From: Bursaphelenchus xylophilus
Lineage: Eukaryota; Nematoda; Chromadorea; Rhabditida; Aphelenchoididae
Reading direction: 5' to 3'
NCBI GenBank assembly: GCA_904066235.2
Contig: CAJFCV020000006.1
Span: 1,674,001-1,738,000, forward strand
Length of the DNA: 64,000 nt
Part shown: positions 12,101 through 23,130 of the stretch, piece after piece
How the letters are laid out: every line of letters begins with the position of its first letter
Position numbering within the stretch: the first letter of the stretch is position 1
Made by a program: the position numbers and the translations under genes
Notes under the pieces: model-generated
What the model was told of the DNA's origin: nothing
The model's database searches: none
What the model saw: the letters and a program-made list of their open reading frames with translations, nothing else

Positions 12101-13093
12101 TCAGTAGCCGAGATCACAGCTCCAAAGAAAAGAAGCTCAATAAACGTGAATCCAAGTCGGAACACCCATGAGAACATGAACATAATCAAGCTAAAAACAA
12201 AACATTACTTTTCCTCATGTGTAATATAAAACTGCTCATAAAAAAATGCAAATGAGCCTACGAAGTGAAGATGCTGGACAACGTGCAGCCAATGAAGACA
12301 AAGGACAGGATGGATCCAATATTCCGGAAGAAATGGCGTTTCTTCAAGCTGTAACCGGCGTTGAAAATCACCGGCGGGAGGAGAACATTGAAGAATATTT
12401 CGGGCGAGAATACTGTCTGAAATTTAAAAAGTTTGATGTCAAACTGTCATTTATTAGAAAGAGGAGGTCCTGAGCCTTCTCTTAAGCCCACCTTTCTCTC
12501 CATATGCCGCTCTTTCAGGTCCGTATCAGAGTAAAATCCAGCGGCCATCTCGTAATGAAAGTGCATGGTGTCATTCGAGTTTGGCTTGCTAACTTGAAGC
12601 CGTAAATAGTCGGGAGGCACATAAATATTGCTTCCATTCTGTGGACGGACCTCCAACGTCTGACTTTCGATGGTGCCGAACTCGGTGTAGCGCAGAATCA
12701 GGCCAAGAATTAGACCATAGATCAAGGTCACCCCACTTTCATGGAGAAATCGGATTTTATAATGTTTGAAGAACCATGCCGTGACCACAATTACCACAAA
12801 CATGGCGGTAAACACCAGCATAATCATGGAATCGAGCTGATGTCGCATGTTCGCCCGCTGAAACATCAAATTTCAACGAAAAACATCTAATTTTATGTAT
12901 AGATAATATTTTTTGACGATGATCCTTCATAATCCTCCTAAAATCCAGAAAAAACAATATCTCAATCTCATACCTTCTCGGTCTCAATCTCCAGATCATT
13001 TTCGTCCCGCATTGTCCTTGTAAAATGATGATACGACCCATCCGCCGGCTGCGTTCGCATCAAAAATATAAAAATGAACACGCCCAGAATCAT
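9183..13093 (-). CDS. nhx-5: Endosomal Na+/H+ exchanger (NHE6/7/9 type)
   Basis: Seven exons join in phase to 609 residues: 13093-12974, 12857-12492, 12416-12262, 12190-12096, 11748-11204, 10049-9634, 9315-9183. The protein is an SLC9A family Na+(K+)/H+ antiporter. Visible hallmarks are an N-terminal hydrophobic signal (about 1-18), the [19 protein letters not shown] block (about 170-187), ATDPVTVL spanning the exon 4/5 junction (about 242-249), the ion-path motif [14 protein letters not shown] with its Asn-Asp (about 266-279), [14 protein letters not shown], and [13 protein letters not shown] (about 463). The short cytosolic tail with MKPLLT...[14 protein letters not shown] matches the organellar NHE6/7/9 branch (C. 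elegans nhx-5) rather than plasma-membrane NHEs. That branch alkalinises endosomes and Golgi. Intron 5 carries a 1.1-kb palindrome. No splice acceptor lies just before the ATG; a small coding exon precedes it on the same strand. Confidence 0.95.
10105..11178. repeat. 1.1-kb intronic palindrome without a MITE
   Basis: The left arm (about 10105-10610) and right arm (about 10675-11178) are reverse complements for roughly 500 bp, from the outer AGGTAAAAATTCTCCACAT side to the inner TTTCGGTTTCCCCAATC side, with moderate divergence. The loop of about 60-80 bp contains ATTTTCGAAATCAGCACCCT, which recurs in the foldback element at 33009-34309. It fills nearly all of exchanger intron 5, so the pre-mRNA would form a very long hairpin. 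Confidence 0.9.
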
Positions 13094-13155
13094 TTTGCCT
13101 CCCTTTTTCGATTTTATTGACGTGCAAACATTAAAGCCTCTCCGCATGGAATAAA

Positions 13156-13402
13156 TTATCCCTGATTTGTTTTCATGAAGCCTGGAAAATTGGAAAATTT
13201 ATATTATACTTGGTCTTTATGTCTTTCGATCGAGCAATGGAATAATTCGATCCCTTTCTTCTTTTCAATACTCTTTATGGACTCTAAACTATGCAAATGA
13301 GGCAAAGAAGTGGGACGTACCTTGGGTTTCACGGAAATATTCGTCTTTCTCCGTCTTCTCCAAATTTTTGATGGCTCGTTCCGATAAAACGGTTATCAGC
13401 AG
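13156..13402 (-). CDS. Short coding stretch just upstream of nhx-5-like gene
   Basis: Exon 13402-13321 (TTTCAG acceptor, GTACGT donor) joins in phase to 13181-13156 (TTTTCCAG acceptor) and ends in a stop. This gives a C-terminal peptide of 35 residues, hydrophobic then charged (LLITVLSERAIKNLEKTEK...). AATAAA lies about 40 bp after the stop, then the exchanger ATG only about 20 bp further, with no 3' splice site between. So either this is the end of a separate upstream gene in an operon-like pair, or these exons form an upstream ORF on the exchanger transcript. The open stretch 13425-13955 may be its preceding exon. I recognise no family. Confidence 0.55.
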
Positions 13403-13424
13403 CTGAAATGGGAATCAAAATCAT

Positions 13425-13955
13425 TTGTTTGGCACACAATCAGTTTCCTAACATCACGAGCAAAATACTCGAACGAAAATATTTGCCGAGTATCGAAAAT
13501 AAAAAATAAACGAACAAAAAATTGTTTTTCAATCGAATTTTTGATGGTTTCCGGAAAAATCCCTCCGATTTGGAATGGAAAGCCTCGAAAATTCCATGGC
13601 TTTTATATTGCCGCAGCTGCGAACAACCATAACCTTCATGAATGTACTTATAATAATCCGATATACCACAATTAGCGCCGTCAAAATCCAATTTCAAGTT
13701 GTAAACCATCAATTTTGTGGGGAATTCTTGAAAGAATCCGGGTGGAAAAAATGCTGCGCGATTCTCTTCACTTCCAACTAGTTCGTTACCCCAGTTACAG
13801 TGTGGCTTATCTTTTAAAAATCGCACAACCATGGAATTACGCGAGATCCGCACAAAAAACCCGTCCAAAGTTCGTTCACCACACATTTCACAATTTTTGG
13901 TCCGAAAACACACACAAGTTCCACTTCCCAGCGCGTTTTTTCCCTCAGGGGTTTA
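13425..13955 (-). CDS. Possible further exon of the same upstream gene
   Basis: The minus strand stays open for over 500 bp in an AT-rich region, encoding a Cys-containing segment (GTCVCFRTKNCEMCGE, later DYYKYIHEGYGCSQL) followed by a hydrophobic stretch (FLFVYFLFSIL). A GTGATG donor after ...SSILL would join it in phase 0 to the exon at 13402, extending the hydrophobic run. A CCCCTGAG acceptor would start it near 13955. Neither splice site is strong and I recognise no domain, so this is tentative. Confidence 0.3.
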
Positions 13956-14437
13956 GCGAGGGAAAACCTTTCATTTCGAACTCACATAGGCTTAACCGGC
14001 TCTCTTGGACAGTCAACATTGGCCGGATTCGTGGGTATTATTATACTACACTAGGCAAAAATGTGCCAATATAATCTGGGAAATAGTTTCCGTTTCGAGA
14101 TAATGACTCAGGAGGAGTGAAAATCACGTGAACCTGCAAAATTTATGGCTTGGTCTTTAGAATATACCAAAAATTTATATTGTACTAGATGAAAAATATA
14201 AAAATTGCCCATAATCACGCCTTTCATAAACCAATTGCTCTACCAAGAACTTCATTCTGATGAAAACCGCTCTCTGATCGTCTCTGAATCACGATACACC
14301 TTATATTACTCATCAAATGAACCTTCAAACAATTGACGTCTACTATAATATTGTTTATCCTAAAGGCATTAATAAAAAAGTAAACAGGACAGAGACTAAC
14401 AAGAACGTTGTGATATTTGCAATGTCTCCTGGCTGAC

Positions 14438-15205
14438 TTATTTCAGGCCCTTCTCTTCACTTTCGAGTTCGGCGATTCTCTTCTTATGGCGTTCAATGAC
14501 TTCGGAGTGGTTCTTGGCTTGTTGCTCGTGATGCTCGATCTCACGGGCAATTTGAGCCTTCAACTCCTTGAGCTGGGCTCGTTGCTGAAGTTGAACAAGT
14601 AATTTGGGTTTAAAAAGGAAGTGGAAATTTCTAGGTCAATTTTTCAATAGAACCTTTAATAATTTGTTCAGAAGATCTACAATTTAGGCCCATGAATTCT
14701 GAGCAATAGCTTCCAAAAAACTACGCAGAATCTGTTGAAAAAACACATAGTTTGATATTGTACTAGGTCAGCTAAAAATCTGGCCGGTAGTGCCATTAAA
14801 CCCAAAGTCTTCGCGCTAGGAATGGTGTCAAAAGATGCGTCAGTAAATTCTGCAGCTGAAACAATTTCCACTTTTCCACATAACCTTTCCTAAAAATACC
14901 AAACAACCAAATCTTTCAACACCTACCAGTTTGTAGAAGTACTCCTCTTCTCGGGCAGCCTCGAGCTTTCCGAAAGCACCACCAGCATCACGAACTGACC
15001 CACCGGAGCCACCACCTCTTCCAGCTCCTGATCCTGGGTCACCCAAACCAGACGACACCATACGACGACTACAATTTCATCAATTATATTATCCATGGCG
15101 TAAATAAAAAACATTTGTGAAAAGGTTAGGGTCATATGATTTCTACATAAAAAAACAAGCTTTAACCTACCCAGTGAAGAAGGCTAGACGTTGCATACGC
15201 TGCAT
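14438..15205 (-). CDS. mai-2: Mitochondrial ATP synthase inhibitor IF1
   Basis: Three exons (15205-15171, 15068-14927, 14584-14438) join in phase to 107 residues. The protein is the IF1 family inhibitor of mitochondrial F1Fo-ATPase: it blocks ATP hydrolysis when the matrix acidifies, by inserting its N-terminal helix at a catalytic alpha/beta interface. The diagnostic inhibitory region is present ([19 protein letters not shown], about 41-59), preceded by the Gly-rich [18 protein letters not shown] that nematode MAI proteins share. A long coiled coil follows (about 60-107) with His-rich positions ([18 protein letters not shown]) and no Pro or Gly until the final EEKGLK. The N-terminus ([16 protein letters not shown]) is Arg-rich, uncharged by acid, and fits a mitochondrial presequence, so I favour mai-2 over the presequence-lacking paralogue. 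It lies head to head with the gene at 15633. Confidence 0.93.
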
Positions 15206-15632
15206 TTCGAAATAGGTTCAAACTGAAAGAGAAACAAGGTTTTCAAGATTTTGTAAACGAATAAATAGTCCGATAAAAGAAAAAAAATTAAGAAAAAGAC
15301 CGTTCTCGAACTTTTAAGGACGGAACGTTGCAAATAAACAACAAGGAAGAACGTGCAAGGGACAAGAACAACATAAAACACAATGCCAATGGTTCTGTCA
15401 CAGAAAATTGGCATTTCGGTTTTCGTGGTGGGACTCAGAACTGATATTGATGAATACGTAGATTCGCAAACTCTAAGCCCCAAAATAGAAAAACCGTGAC
15501 CCACCAATACTCTAGACTTCTTCACAATGATTTCACCCCAAGAGGAAGATAAAAGCCACAGAAAACGCAAAATTTTATACATTTACAGTACCCGAATTTA
15601 CAAAGAGCGGTTGTTACGGTATAAACAGCAAT
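15206..15632. promoter_or_regulatory. Divergent intergenic region
   Basis: 427 bp separate the start codons of the minus-strand IF1 gene and the plus-strand Lys/Ser-rich gene, so it must contain both promoters or trans-splice sites. No clear TATA box is seen. The 132-codon minus-strand open frame here looks AT-driven and has no splice sites supporting it. Confidence 0.5.
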
Positions 15633-18600
15633 ATGGACCTCGATTTTGGTATGTTAGCCGCAGAGCTTATGTAGCTACATTTTAGTTGCCACATTCTTGG
15701 TGTTTGTCTCAGGAGCGATGGCTTGCACCTTGATGTTGTGGTTTCAATGTGGCAAAAACGACCGAAAAATGGTGAAAGGAGATGCCGTAAAGTCGACAGT
15801 GCCTCCGACCGGTTTCAATGCTACGGGAAGCCAACGGCTGAAGGGAAAGGCGTTGACTAGAGATGAGTATGAAGAGAGTTTGCGAAAGAAAAAGCAGAGA
15901 AATGAAAAAGATGGACTTGGTGGGTAAGTTCAGGTCGTATCTCAGATTCGACTTGACTAATAGTATAATTGCTATGTACACTAGGCTTGTTATGAGTTTC
16001 TGTTCAATCTGACACCAAGACTGCATATATTTCAGCTCGAAAAGAGGCCATTCCACTCGCTCGAAGATCGGAGGAGTAGATCGTAGGAAGAAGATCAAAA
16101 AAGAGGGTGAGTCTCAAGAGAAAAGTAAAATTTAGCTGGGACACAAGGATAGGACCACTTTTTAGGTAACTCTTGTACTTCGAAGAGGCCACCGGCCTTA
16201 TTAACCCTTACAGTGACGGACCTGATCCAGTGGCAAAAAACGTACCATTTCGCATCCGGGAAGTATCAAAAATGTGGCAAAATGCTTCCCTCTCCAAGTG
16301 AAAAAAAACTCCGATTTCAAAAAGCGCGCCTGGTCTTTTTGCGAGGGAAAGGCGCCCCCTTCAAAACGAAGTTCTTCACTTGGAGAGGGAAGCGTTTTGC
16401 CACATTTTTGATACTTCCCGGATGCAAAATGGTACGTTTTTGCCACTGGATCAGGTCCCCACTGTAGATGAAGACGACAAATAACTTTTTTCTTCTGCCC
16501 TTAATACATAGTTTTGCAGACCTTGAACAGACCCAGGAAGAATCTTCCAGACGCCGTCGTCAGTCTCAGGCTCCAAAGTTAACCAAAGAGGATAAAGAGA
16601 AGAAGGAATGGCAAGACTTCCTCAACCAAATGAACGACCATGAACCCAAGAAGAAGAACAGCGACATTTCCAACAAATCCCACAAACTTTCCAAACTCTC
16701 CAAAACATCGGTTGTTGACTCAAAGAAGTCGAAAAAACACTCTGACCGTTCAAAAGTTGACTCAAAGAAGTCGAAAAAACATTCTGACCGTTCAAAAGGT
16801 GATGGAACTTGCACTTGCGAAAAATCATCCTATTCAAACTTGTCGAAACGTAACAAACCTTGTCCCGTACATAAAGAGTCGAAAGAACATGTGAAAGATA
16901 AGTCAGATAAGTCGAAGAAGACCTCAAAAATCGACCCTAAACCGGAAGCACCCAAGAAAATAATCGTTGATGAAGAAAAGGGAAGAGCGGCCGAATGGGC
17001 GGCCTTTTCGAATTTGAACAAAGATGTGGATGGGAACGAGATCAAAGACGGATTAAAGAAAGAAGAACCGATGATAAAGGAGGTGGAAGCGAAGGAAGTC
17101 AAAAGAGATTCAAAGAAGGACTCCAAGAAGTCGAAAAAACTTTCGGGACGATCCATAAACGATGAAGTCAGAGGGGAAAAGAAAGGAGCAGACAAGAAGA
17201 GTTCATTGCGTTGTAAGTTCAATTTTTAACGGGCCGGCACAGCCAATCCAAGTTATTGCACAGTGCAGAGCCTCTGTTGACGCAAGCCTAGTGACGGACC
17301 TGATCCAGCTGCGAAAAACGTACCATTTTGCATCCGGAAAGAAACAAAAATGTGGCAAAATACCTCCCTTTCCAACCAAAAAAAAAACTCCGTTTTGAAG
17401 GGCGAGCTTTTGAAACCGGAGTTTTTTCTCATGGAGAGGGAGGTATGGTGCTGCATTTTTTGATACTTCCCGGATGCAAAATAGTACGTTTTCTGCCTGT
17501 GGATCAGATCCGCCACTGTATCTATGCACAGTGTAAAACTTTGGTTTAAAAATCCCAGTTTTTTTTTGATACCATAAAAAGACATTTTACTCCTTTTTTT
17601 AGCCTTCAAATCCGAAAAAACCCAATCCGACGCCGACAACAGCAAGAAGATGACAAAAATTACAGAAGAATGGAAACAACTAATGAACCCTCCCAAGGAT
17701 GAAAGCAAGGAACACAGTAACAAAAATCCTAGCCATAAGCCGAAAAAGGAATCCAAAAAGGACGAAAAATCTCATAAAGACGATGAAGGCAAATCCAAAT
17801 GTATATACAGGGTGTACCAAAAAAATGGAAACTTGTTTTTATAGCTATATTTTTTCGGAGAATCAAAATTCAGCAAAAGTAACGGTTATTATTGGTAACA
17901 TAGAGCATTGTTTATAACATGTTCAACCTGTTTCACAGTGGCTGCCTTTGGTGGCGATATAGAGCTATAAACGTGACGTAAAATTTTGGGCTCCGGGCCG
18001 CAGCTTTTTAAGGGAGAAATCGGCCCCGTTCTTGGCGCAGCATTTACTTTGCGACCCCAAACTTTTGTGGAGCATAGTACAGGTGCTGGCCTTCTACTTA
18101 AAAAAAAATAGTCCATTGGATTCAGATCCGGCGAGCAGGCGGCCATTTCGCAGACGGGTTAAAATCGGGAAAATCGGTCCCATTTCGGGTCCTGAGTCGA
18201 TTTTGCCCTGTGAGCCGGCGCTGAGTCCTGTTGGAACGCCAAGTTTGCATTGCCAAGGTTCTGCTGAGCTGACGGAAGCACGACAAAATAGAAATTAACG
18301 CGGCGCTAGTATTTTGCCCCATTGATTCACGAAAAACATGGATTTCTTGCCGCTGGCACAAATTCCGCCTTAAGCAATGACAGCCCGGAATTTGGCGGTA
18401 TTCGACGATGGCCAACAGGCTAGGAGCTTCATTGAAGCAGATTCTATCGTTCTGGTGGTTATGTATCCGCCAAATATTGAACCGCGAACTGAATGCGCTC
18501 ACGTCTCGGAGCTGCGGCCCGCCCCTTTGACTTTCCGACATTTTTGTACCGTACGCGCTTACTCTCGACTTTAAAGATCTGAATTTTTTAGAGCTTGTAT

Positions 18601-20196
18601 GACATGAGATTGATCTCGTCTTTGGCTATTCGGCCGACTGATCGGTCGCTGATGTCAGTCTCAAGGGAAAGTTTTTCTTGAAAATCGCGGATTTTGCTGT
18701 TGGGGATCTTCCGGTTGAAAGAAGCGCTGGCGGTGCGTTTTCTTTCACTTCCTGAGCGCTTACTATCCGTATCAAGCTCCTTGCGCCGCGTGATTACTTT
18801 CGACACAACGTTCTTTCTATACCGAGCAAATTAACTGTTCGAACAGCTCCAAAAACAAGTCCAAAATCGAGGTCCCTTCGTTTTAAGTTCAGAAAAACAG
18901 GTCGATTAATCGATATGGGCATAAAAATCAAACCACTAGGACAGAAAAACACAGAGAATTTTGTAGTAATGAACTTCTTTGGCTACACCTAACCATTTTC
19001 GCGTCAGGACCCATGAAAAAAAGTTTCCATTTTTTTGGTACACCCTGTAAAAACTATCATAATTTATCAATTTATCATACAGTGCAGAAATGTAGGCATG
19101 TTTGTTTCCTATACTTCTGCACTGTATACTAACAAGGGGAGGGTCCCTGGGAGCAATTCCTATATAAATTTCGCACAGTGCAGAACTTTAGGCTAATTTA
19201 CAGTGGCGGACCTGATCCAGTGGCAAAAACGGACCGTTTTGCATTCGGGAAGTACCAAAAATGCAGCAAAATACCTCCCCTCCAAGTGAAAAAACTCAGC
19301 TGGAGAGGGAGGTATTTTGCTGTATTTTTGACACTTCCCGGATGCAAAATGGTATGTTTTTTGCCACTGGATCAGGTCCGCCACTGTAAAATAGCCCATA
19401 CTTCAGCACTATGCGAAATTTATATGGGAATTGCTCCCAGGGACCCTCCCTTTGCCTTTTCACCATGTATTTTTTATTCAAAATCTTAATGGAACCCGTT
19501 TCAGTGACCAATCTGCAGAACTCGATGAAAAAAAGTCAAACAAAATCAAAGAAGAATAAGAAAGATTCGACGAAGGAGAAGGAGAAAAAATCCAAGCAAG
19601 ATTCGACGAAGGAGAAGGAAAAATCGACCAAATCAGCCGTAAAAAAGCCAAATTCCAAGGAGCAACTGAATAACGTGAGGAGAAAGCTGCGGAACAGCAT
19701 CTACACGTCGACAGAAAAGACGAAAGCAAGTGATGAAAAGCAAACCCCAAAGGAAGAGTCGCACAAATCGAAGGTTTCTTCAGTGTAAGTGTTGTACAGT
19801 GGAGCCTGACCCAGGGGCAAAAAAATGTACCATTTTGCATCCGGGAAGTATCAAATGTGTAAAAACGCAGCAAAATACCTCCACTACGGTATTTTGTTGC
19901 GTTTTTGGTATTTCCCGGATGCAAAATGGTACATTTTTTTTGCCACTGGATCAGCTCTGTCACTGTAATATTGTTGATTTAAAAAAATCTATATCGATTT
20001 TTTCGATTAATATTGACGTCATGATTATTATTTTGGGCATTTCAATGCCAAAAATTCTTAATTCCAGATATGACTATTGTGTTTCAGCTACCATGCACCT
20101 TCACGAAGAAAAGATGCGGAAGCTGGAAGCGAAAAAAGCAAAGCAAAATCGGCGAAACCTAAGGGCAAAGCGTCAAAGAACAAAAAAGGACGCTAA
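15633..20196 (+). CDS. Lys/Ser-rich protein with N-terminal membrane segment
   Basis: Seven exons join in phase to 534 residues: 15633-15648, 15686-15923, 16036-16106, 16520-17212, 17603-17800, 19505-19784, 20088-20196. A short start (MDLDF) leads into one hydrophobic span (about 6-27), followed by an extremely basic, low-complexity body built on SKKSKKHSDRSK-like repeats (two near-identical 13-residue copies around residues 180-205). It has a small Cys/His patch (CTCEKSSYSNLSKRNKPCPVHK begins near 208) and a Lys-rich tail (SAKPKGKASKNKKGR). This predicts a signal-anchored protein with a long disordered cytosolic or secreted tail. I recognise no family. Its introns hold four family-A MITEs and a dead mariner without harming the splice sites. 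AATAAA is at 20236-20241. Confidence 0.85.
16211..16464. mobile_element. MITE family A copy 3, intronic
   Basis: A complete copy flanked by TA in intron 3 of the Lys/Ser-rich gene, with long inverted repeats (CAGTGACGGACCTGATCCAG at the left). Unlike copies 1, 2 and 5, its flanks are not inverted repeats of each other. Confidence 0.92.
17291..17518. mobile_element. MITE family A copy 4, intronic
   Basis: A slightly decayed copy in intron 4, with TA on both sides. TGCACAGTG lies in both flanks, about 30 bp to the left and a few bases to the right. Confidence 0.88.
17808..19047. mobile_element. Mariner-type transposon, 1.24 kb, dead
   Basis: Terminal inverted repeats begin CAGGGTGTACCAAAAAAATG at the left, with the matching reverse complement at the right. 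The element is flanked by TA duplications (17806-17807, 19048-19049). The length is normal for mariner. It sits in intron 5 of the Lys/Ser-rich gene, with its left TA only 5 bases into the intron, so the donor GTATAT is completed by the duplicated target. Confidence 0.93.
17889..18806 (-). pseudogene. Broken mariner-family transposase
   Basis: Transposase remnants lie on the minus strand in at least three frames. At 18806-18588 is an N-terminal helix-turn-helix-like segment (DISDRSVGRIAKDEINLMSYKL). The middle part at 18541-18122 is frameshifted. At 18146-17889 is a C-terminal piece with the hallmark SPDLNPMDYF that follows the catalytic triad in Tc1/mariner proteins. Frame changes and stops make it non-functional. 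Confidence 0.88.
19136..19455. repeat. Palindrome of 320 bp with a MITE at its centre
   Basis: The flanks of family-A copy 5 are inverted repeats. The left contains GGAGGGTCCCTGGGAGCAAT followed by TATATAAATTTCGCACAGTG. The right is the reverse complement, ending GCTCCCAGGGACCCTCCC. Arms are about 65 bp. It is intronic in the Lys/Ser-rich gene. Confidence 0.9.
19201..19386. mobile_element. MITE family A copy 5 (shortened)
   Basis: A complete-ended copy with TA flanks, about 186 bp because the inner part of the hairpin is missing. It lies at the symmetry centre of a larger palindrome. Confidence 0.92.
19797..19965. mobile_element. MITE family A copy 6, intronic
   Basis: A shortened 169-bp copy in intron 6 of the Lys/Ser-rich gene, only 12 bp after the GTAAGT donor at 19785, flanked by TA. 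Confidence 0.9.
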
Positions 20197-20743
20197 ACCA
20201 GAACAACTTGATTCTCTTACTCATAAATATTGCTCAATAAATAGATCAGACTCTAACTGATTCATTTGTAAACCCATCGAGACTTCATAACATTACTTTA
20301 TTAACAAAAAAATAACCAAAACAAGATAAACATTAGTACCCTAGGACAAGATAAATAACAACAAAAGAGAAAAAAAAATAAAAAACATGAACCGGATTAT
20401 TTTCCGCATATATGAAGCATAATATTCACAAAATATTATGTAATTATATGCAGATATAACATAAATATTACCCATTAGAATTGCACCTACTACAACATCA
20501 GAGAATGTTAGAGAACCGGGAGATGTCGTAAAGCGACAACAAAAATGTGGATTAAGTGATGTCGAGAGGGATTTTACATCGATATAAAGAGAAAATAGCA
20601 GAGAAATATGTGGATTTTGTTAAGATGTTACACTACTTTAAAATAGTATTGAAAATTTGAGAAAACTGCAAACAAATCGTTGAAATCGGCTAACATATGA
20701 CATGGGATTCGAATGCAACCCCATAAGGGGTATTGATTTTGCC
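20197..20743. other. Convergent 3' region between two genes
   Basis: Holds the 3' ends of the Lys/Ser-rich gene (AATAAA at 20236) and, on the other strand, the CPEB gene. It is AT-rich with no further gene. Confidence 0.6.
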
Positions 20744-22566
20744 TTACAAGTCCACTCCATAGCTTTGCAGGAGATTTCCAAACTTTCTCGGACGTTTTTC
20801 GATGTTCTCCTTGACCAGTTCCTCCGTCGACTTCTCGTTCTCCTTCAGGCTTTCATCCAGGTTGGTGGTGTCGAAGGAGCTGCTGGGACCATCCTGGCTT
20901 GAGTGGACAAAGGCTGGAGGTGGGCGCGAAAAATCAAGGTTAGCCAATCTTGCCAGTTTCGCCTTTTCCTGTTTGGCTTTCTGCTCGGCTCGACATGGAT
21001 TTGGGAGATCGCGAGGAACGGCCTTTGAGACTTGATGATCCGCAAAAAGTGGATTGGTTTGATGGACCTGATTGAAACAGAGTCGACAATAGTAGATCAG
21101 GCATTCTTTGGCGGTGCAGAACTCGGTCCTCAGCGAGCTGTTGCCACAGTTTTCGCATTCAATATTTTTGTAGACAAATGGCTTGAATTCCACCTAAAAA
21201 TCAATCCAAAACAGGGAAAACTACTCACATAACTGACATTATAATGTCGATTCGGATACCATTGATGCTCCACATGGCCAGTCGAGGCACAAGCTCGATA
21301 ACTATCGATGCTGCTGAAGATTACGCGAGCTGCGCCCTTGGGATAAGAAGATTCGAATTCCAGTTCCATGGAGCAATGAAGAACATTGCCGAATCGCGTC
21401 TGAACGAGTTCAAAGAGTTCCGAGGCCTTCAAGGTTCTTGGCAGACCACCAACAAAGACCGAGAGACGAACAAATCGACTCCAGTGCTCAGAAACAGTAT
21501 ACGTGGAATCCGCGAGTCTCCAAGGCCGAATTTGGACCTGAAAATGATCTTTTCATAGCGAAAAAGAAAGTTCAGTAAATTCAGAGGATCTCAACCAGCT
21601 AAATGAACCAATAAATTTAAAGTGAGAGGACTTTTTTACACAAAAATTATCTTATCCTTACCAAGTCCCTTCTCTTCCCCAAAGAGAAACAATATTTGCC
21701 ATCACGGTAACCACAAGTGTTTAACAGTGCTCGGACAGCTTCATTGTGTCGGAATTGAACAAAACAGTAACCTAAAATAAGTCAAATTGAGCTTGATAAT
21801 TATATTATCCATGACAAAAAAATCGACACTGGTTAAGAAAAATACATAAGACAGGAGTGGTAGGGCTCATAGAACCTAAAAATACAAAGTTCCTACAATC
21901 TACGTAAAAACTGGAGCAAAATTTATATTATCCATTACTATCTACATGAAAATGGTGAAATCCAAAAATCTAAAAGTCGGATGAATAAAAAACCAAGATT
22001 AAAATACTCAACACGTTTTCGTAGAACTATTCCACTAAACACGAATGATTACCTAAAGTTACATCACTAATATTATACATGGCTTACCATTTGGCGGCGA
22101 ATCGCGAAAATTCTTTTTCCCTGGCCACGAGATGTCACACAAGTCGTAGACACCAAAGCATTGTCGAAGGAAGGCTTCAGTTGTCCCTAGTGGGATTCCA
22201 CCGATAAAAACTTTGGTAGAGTAGCGATCAGCTAGTGCATCAATCCTGGAACCGTTCACAGAGGGCTCTAGAATAAGTTAAAGTCAAGGTGTTTTCAACT
22301 ACTAGCATAAAAAAACACTAATCTTGCTGATAGAATGTGATTGAACAAAAATGGAGATCAAAAAACCCCGTGAAAGCTTCGATTTACCATAGTCCAAGAT
22401 GGCGGTGTCGCCGGCCATGAACGAGTCCCGTTCTTGTTCGCTGGGAGCCCAAAAATTACTGTCCGCCTGCGAAAACAGGTCCATAGACATATTTTCCGTC
22501 TCGTTATAATGGAATTCGCTGCTCTAAACACAGAATCATAACAATATTTTATTGACCTACCTCCAT
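20744..22566 (-). CDS. CPEB-family RNA-binding protein
   Basis: Six exons join in phase to 396 residues: 22566-22561, 22523-22388, 22267-22088, 21771-21662, 21537-21229, 21193-20744. It is a cytoplasmic polyadenylation element-binding protein, which binds U-rich 3' UTR elements to control poly(A) length and translation, classically in the germ line. RRM1 has KVFIGGIP (about 66-73) and GYCFVQFR (108-115). VQIRPW at the exon 4/5 join is the CPEB-specific linker. RRM2 has VFVGGLP (about 171-177) and YPKGAARVIF. The C-terminal ZZ zinc finger has all eight ligands: C260, C263, C273, C278, C283, C286, H291 and H300, with the family spacing. The N-terminal region before RRM1 is only about 60 residues, far shorter than C. 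elegans CPB proteins, so either an upstream exon is missed or this is a short paralogue. The first exon is six bases (Met-Glu), supported by phase and GTAGGT. Confidence 0.92.
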
Positions 22567-23130
22567 GGTTAATATCAGAAATTTTTCTTCGAAAAGTTAA
22601 AAAAGCTGGCTTCGTTTTCGAACAGTAATGTAAAATACTGTCTGAAGATGGGGTTAGCTACAAATTGCAAGACTAATTGACGTATTTGTCCATCAAATTC
22701 TTCGAGAAAGAAAAATCGATCAATTTTTTGGAAAATCCTTTTTCGAACCAATTTTTCCCGCCAAAAATTTGGGTCCTGAAGCGATTGGCGGGACGAAACC
22801 TTCGCGATCCTTCGAAGGAATCTTGGTCGGACTGGAGGTTGTAGACTGCATTGAGTTGATTTCGAACGATTCTTCACCAAATTTTTGCTTTTATATTGTT
22901 CATGACGCATTCTTTCTCAATTCTCGGAAAATTACAACGCCCAAGAATTCCAATGGCGATGTTAAAACCAATTCTCACGGCCTCAAAGAAACAAGCTCGG
23001 CTTGGGGGTTCAGAAAATACGTAGTATGGCTATGCATCATATTGTAGTATGGAACTATGTATGTTGAATTGCTGAAGAAAGGGAAATCGACCACTTTTTG
23101 TAGGGTTCCCATTCTGTTCCGAAAATGTAC
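22567..23130. other. Upstream flank of the CPEB gene
   Basis: The minus strand is open at 22575-22910 (111 codons, basic). It could hold an additional CPEB N-terminal exon, but I see no matching donor and no conserved motif. It also contains TTTATATTGTTCATGAC, a variant of the recurrent TATATT motif. Confidence 0.4.

Noticed and set aside
16566..17222. Minus-strand frames opposite the Lys/Ser-rich exon
   Set aside because: Products of AAG-rich coding DNA read backwards (Phe/Leu/Ser rich), with no splice support.
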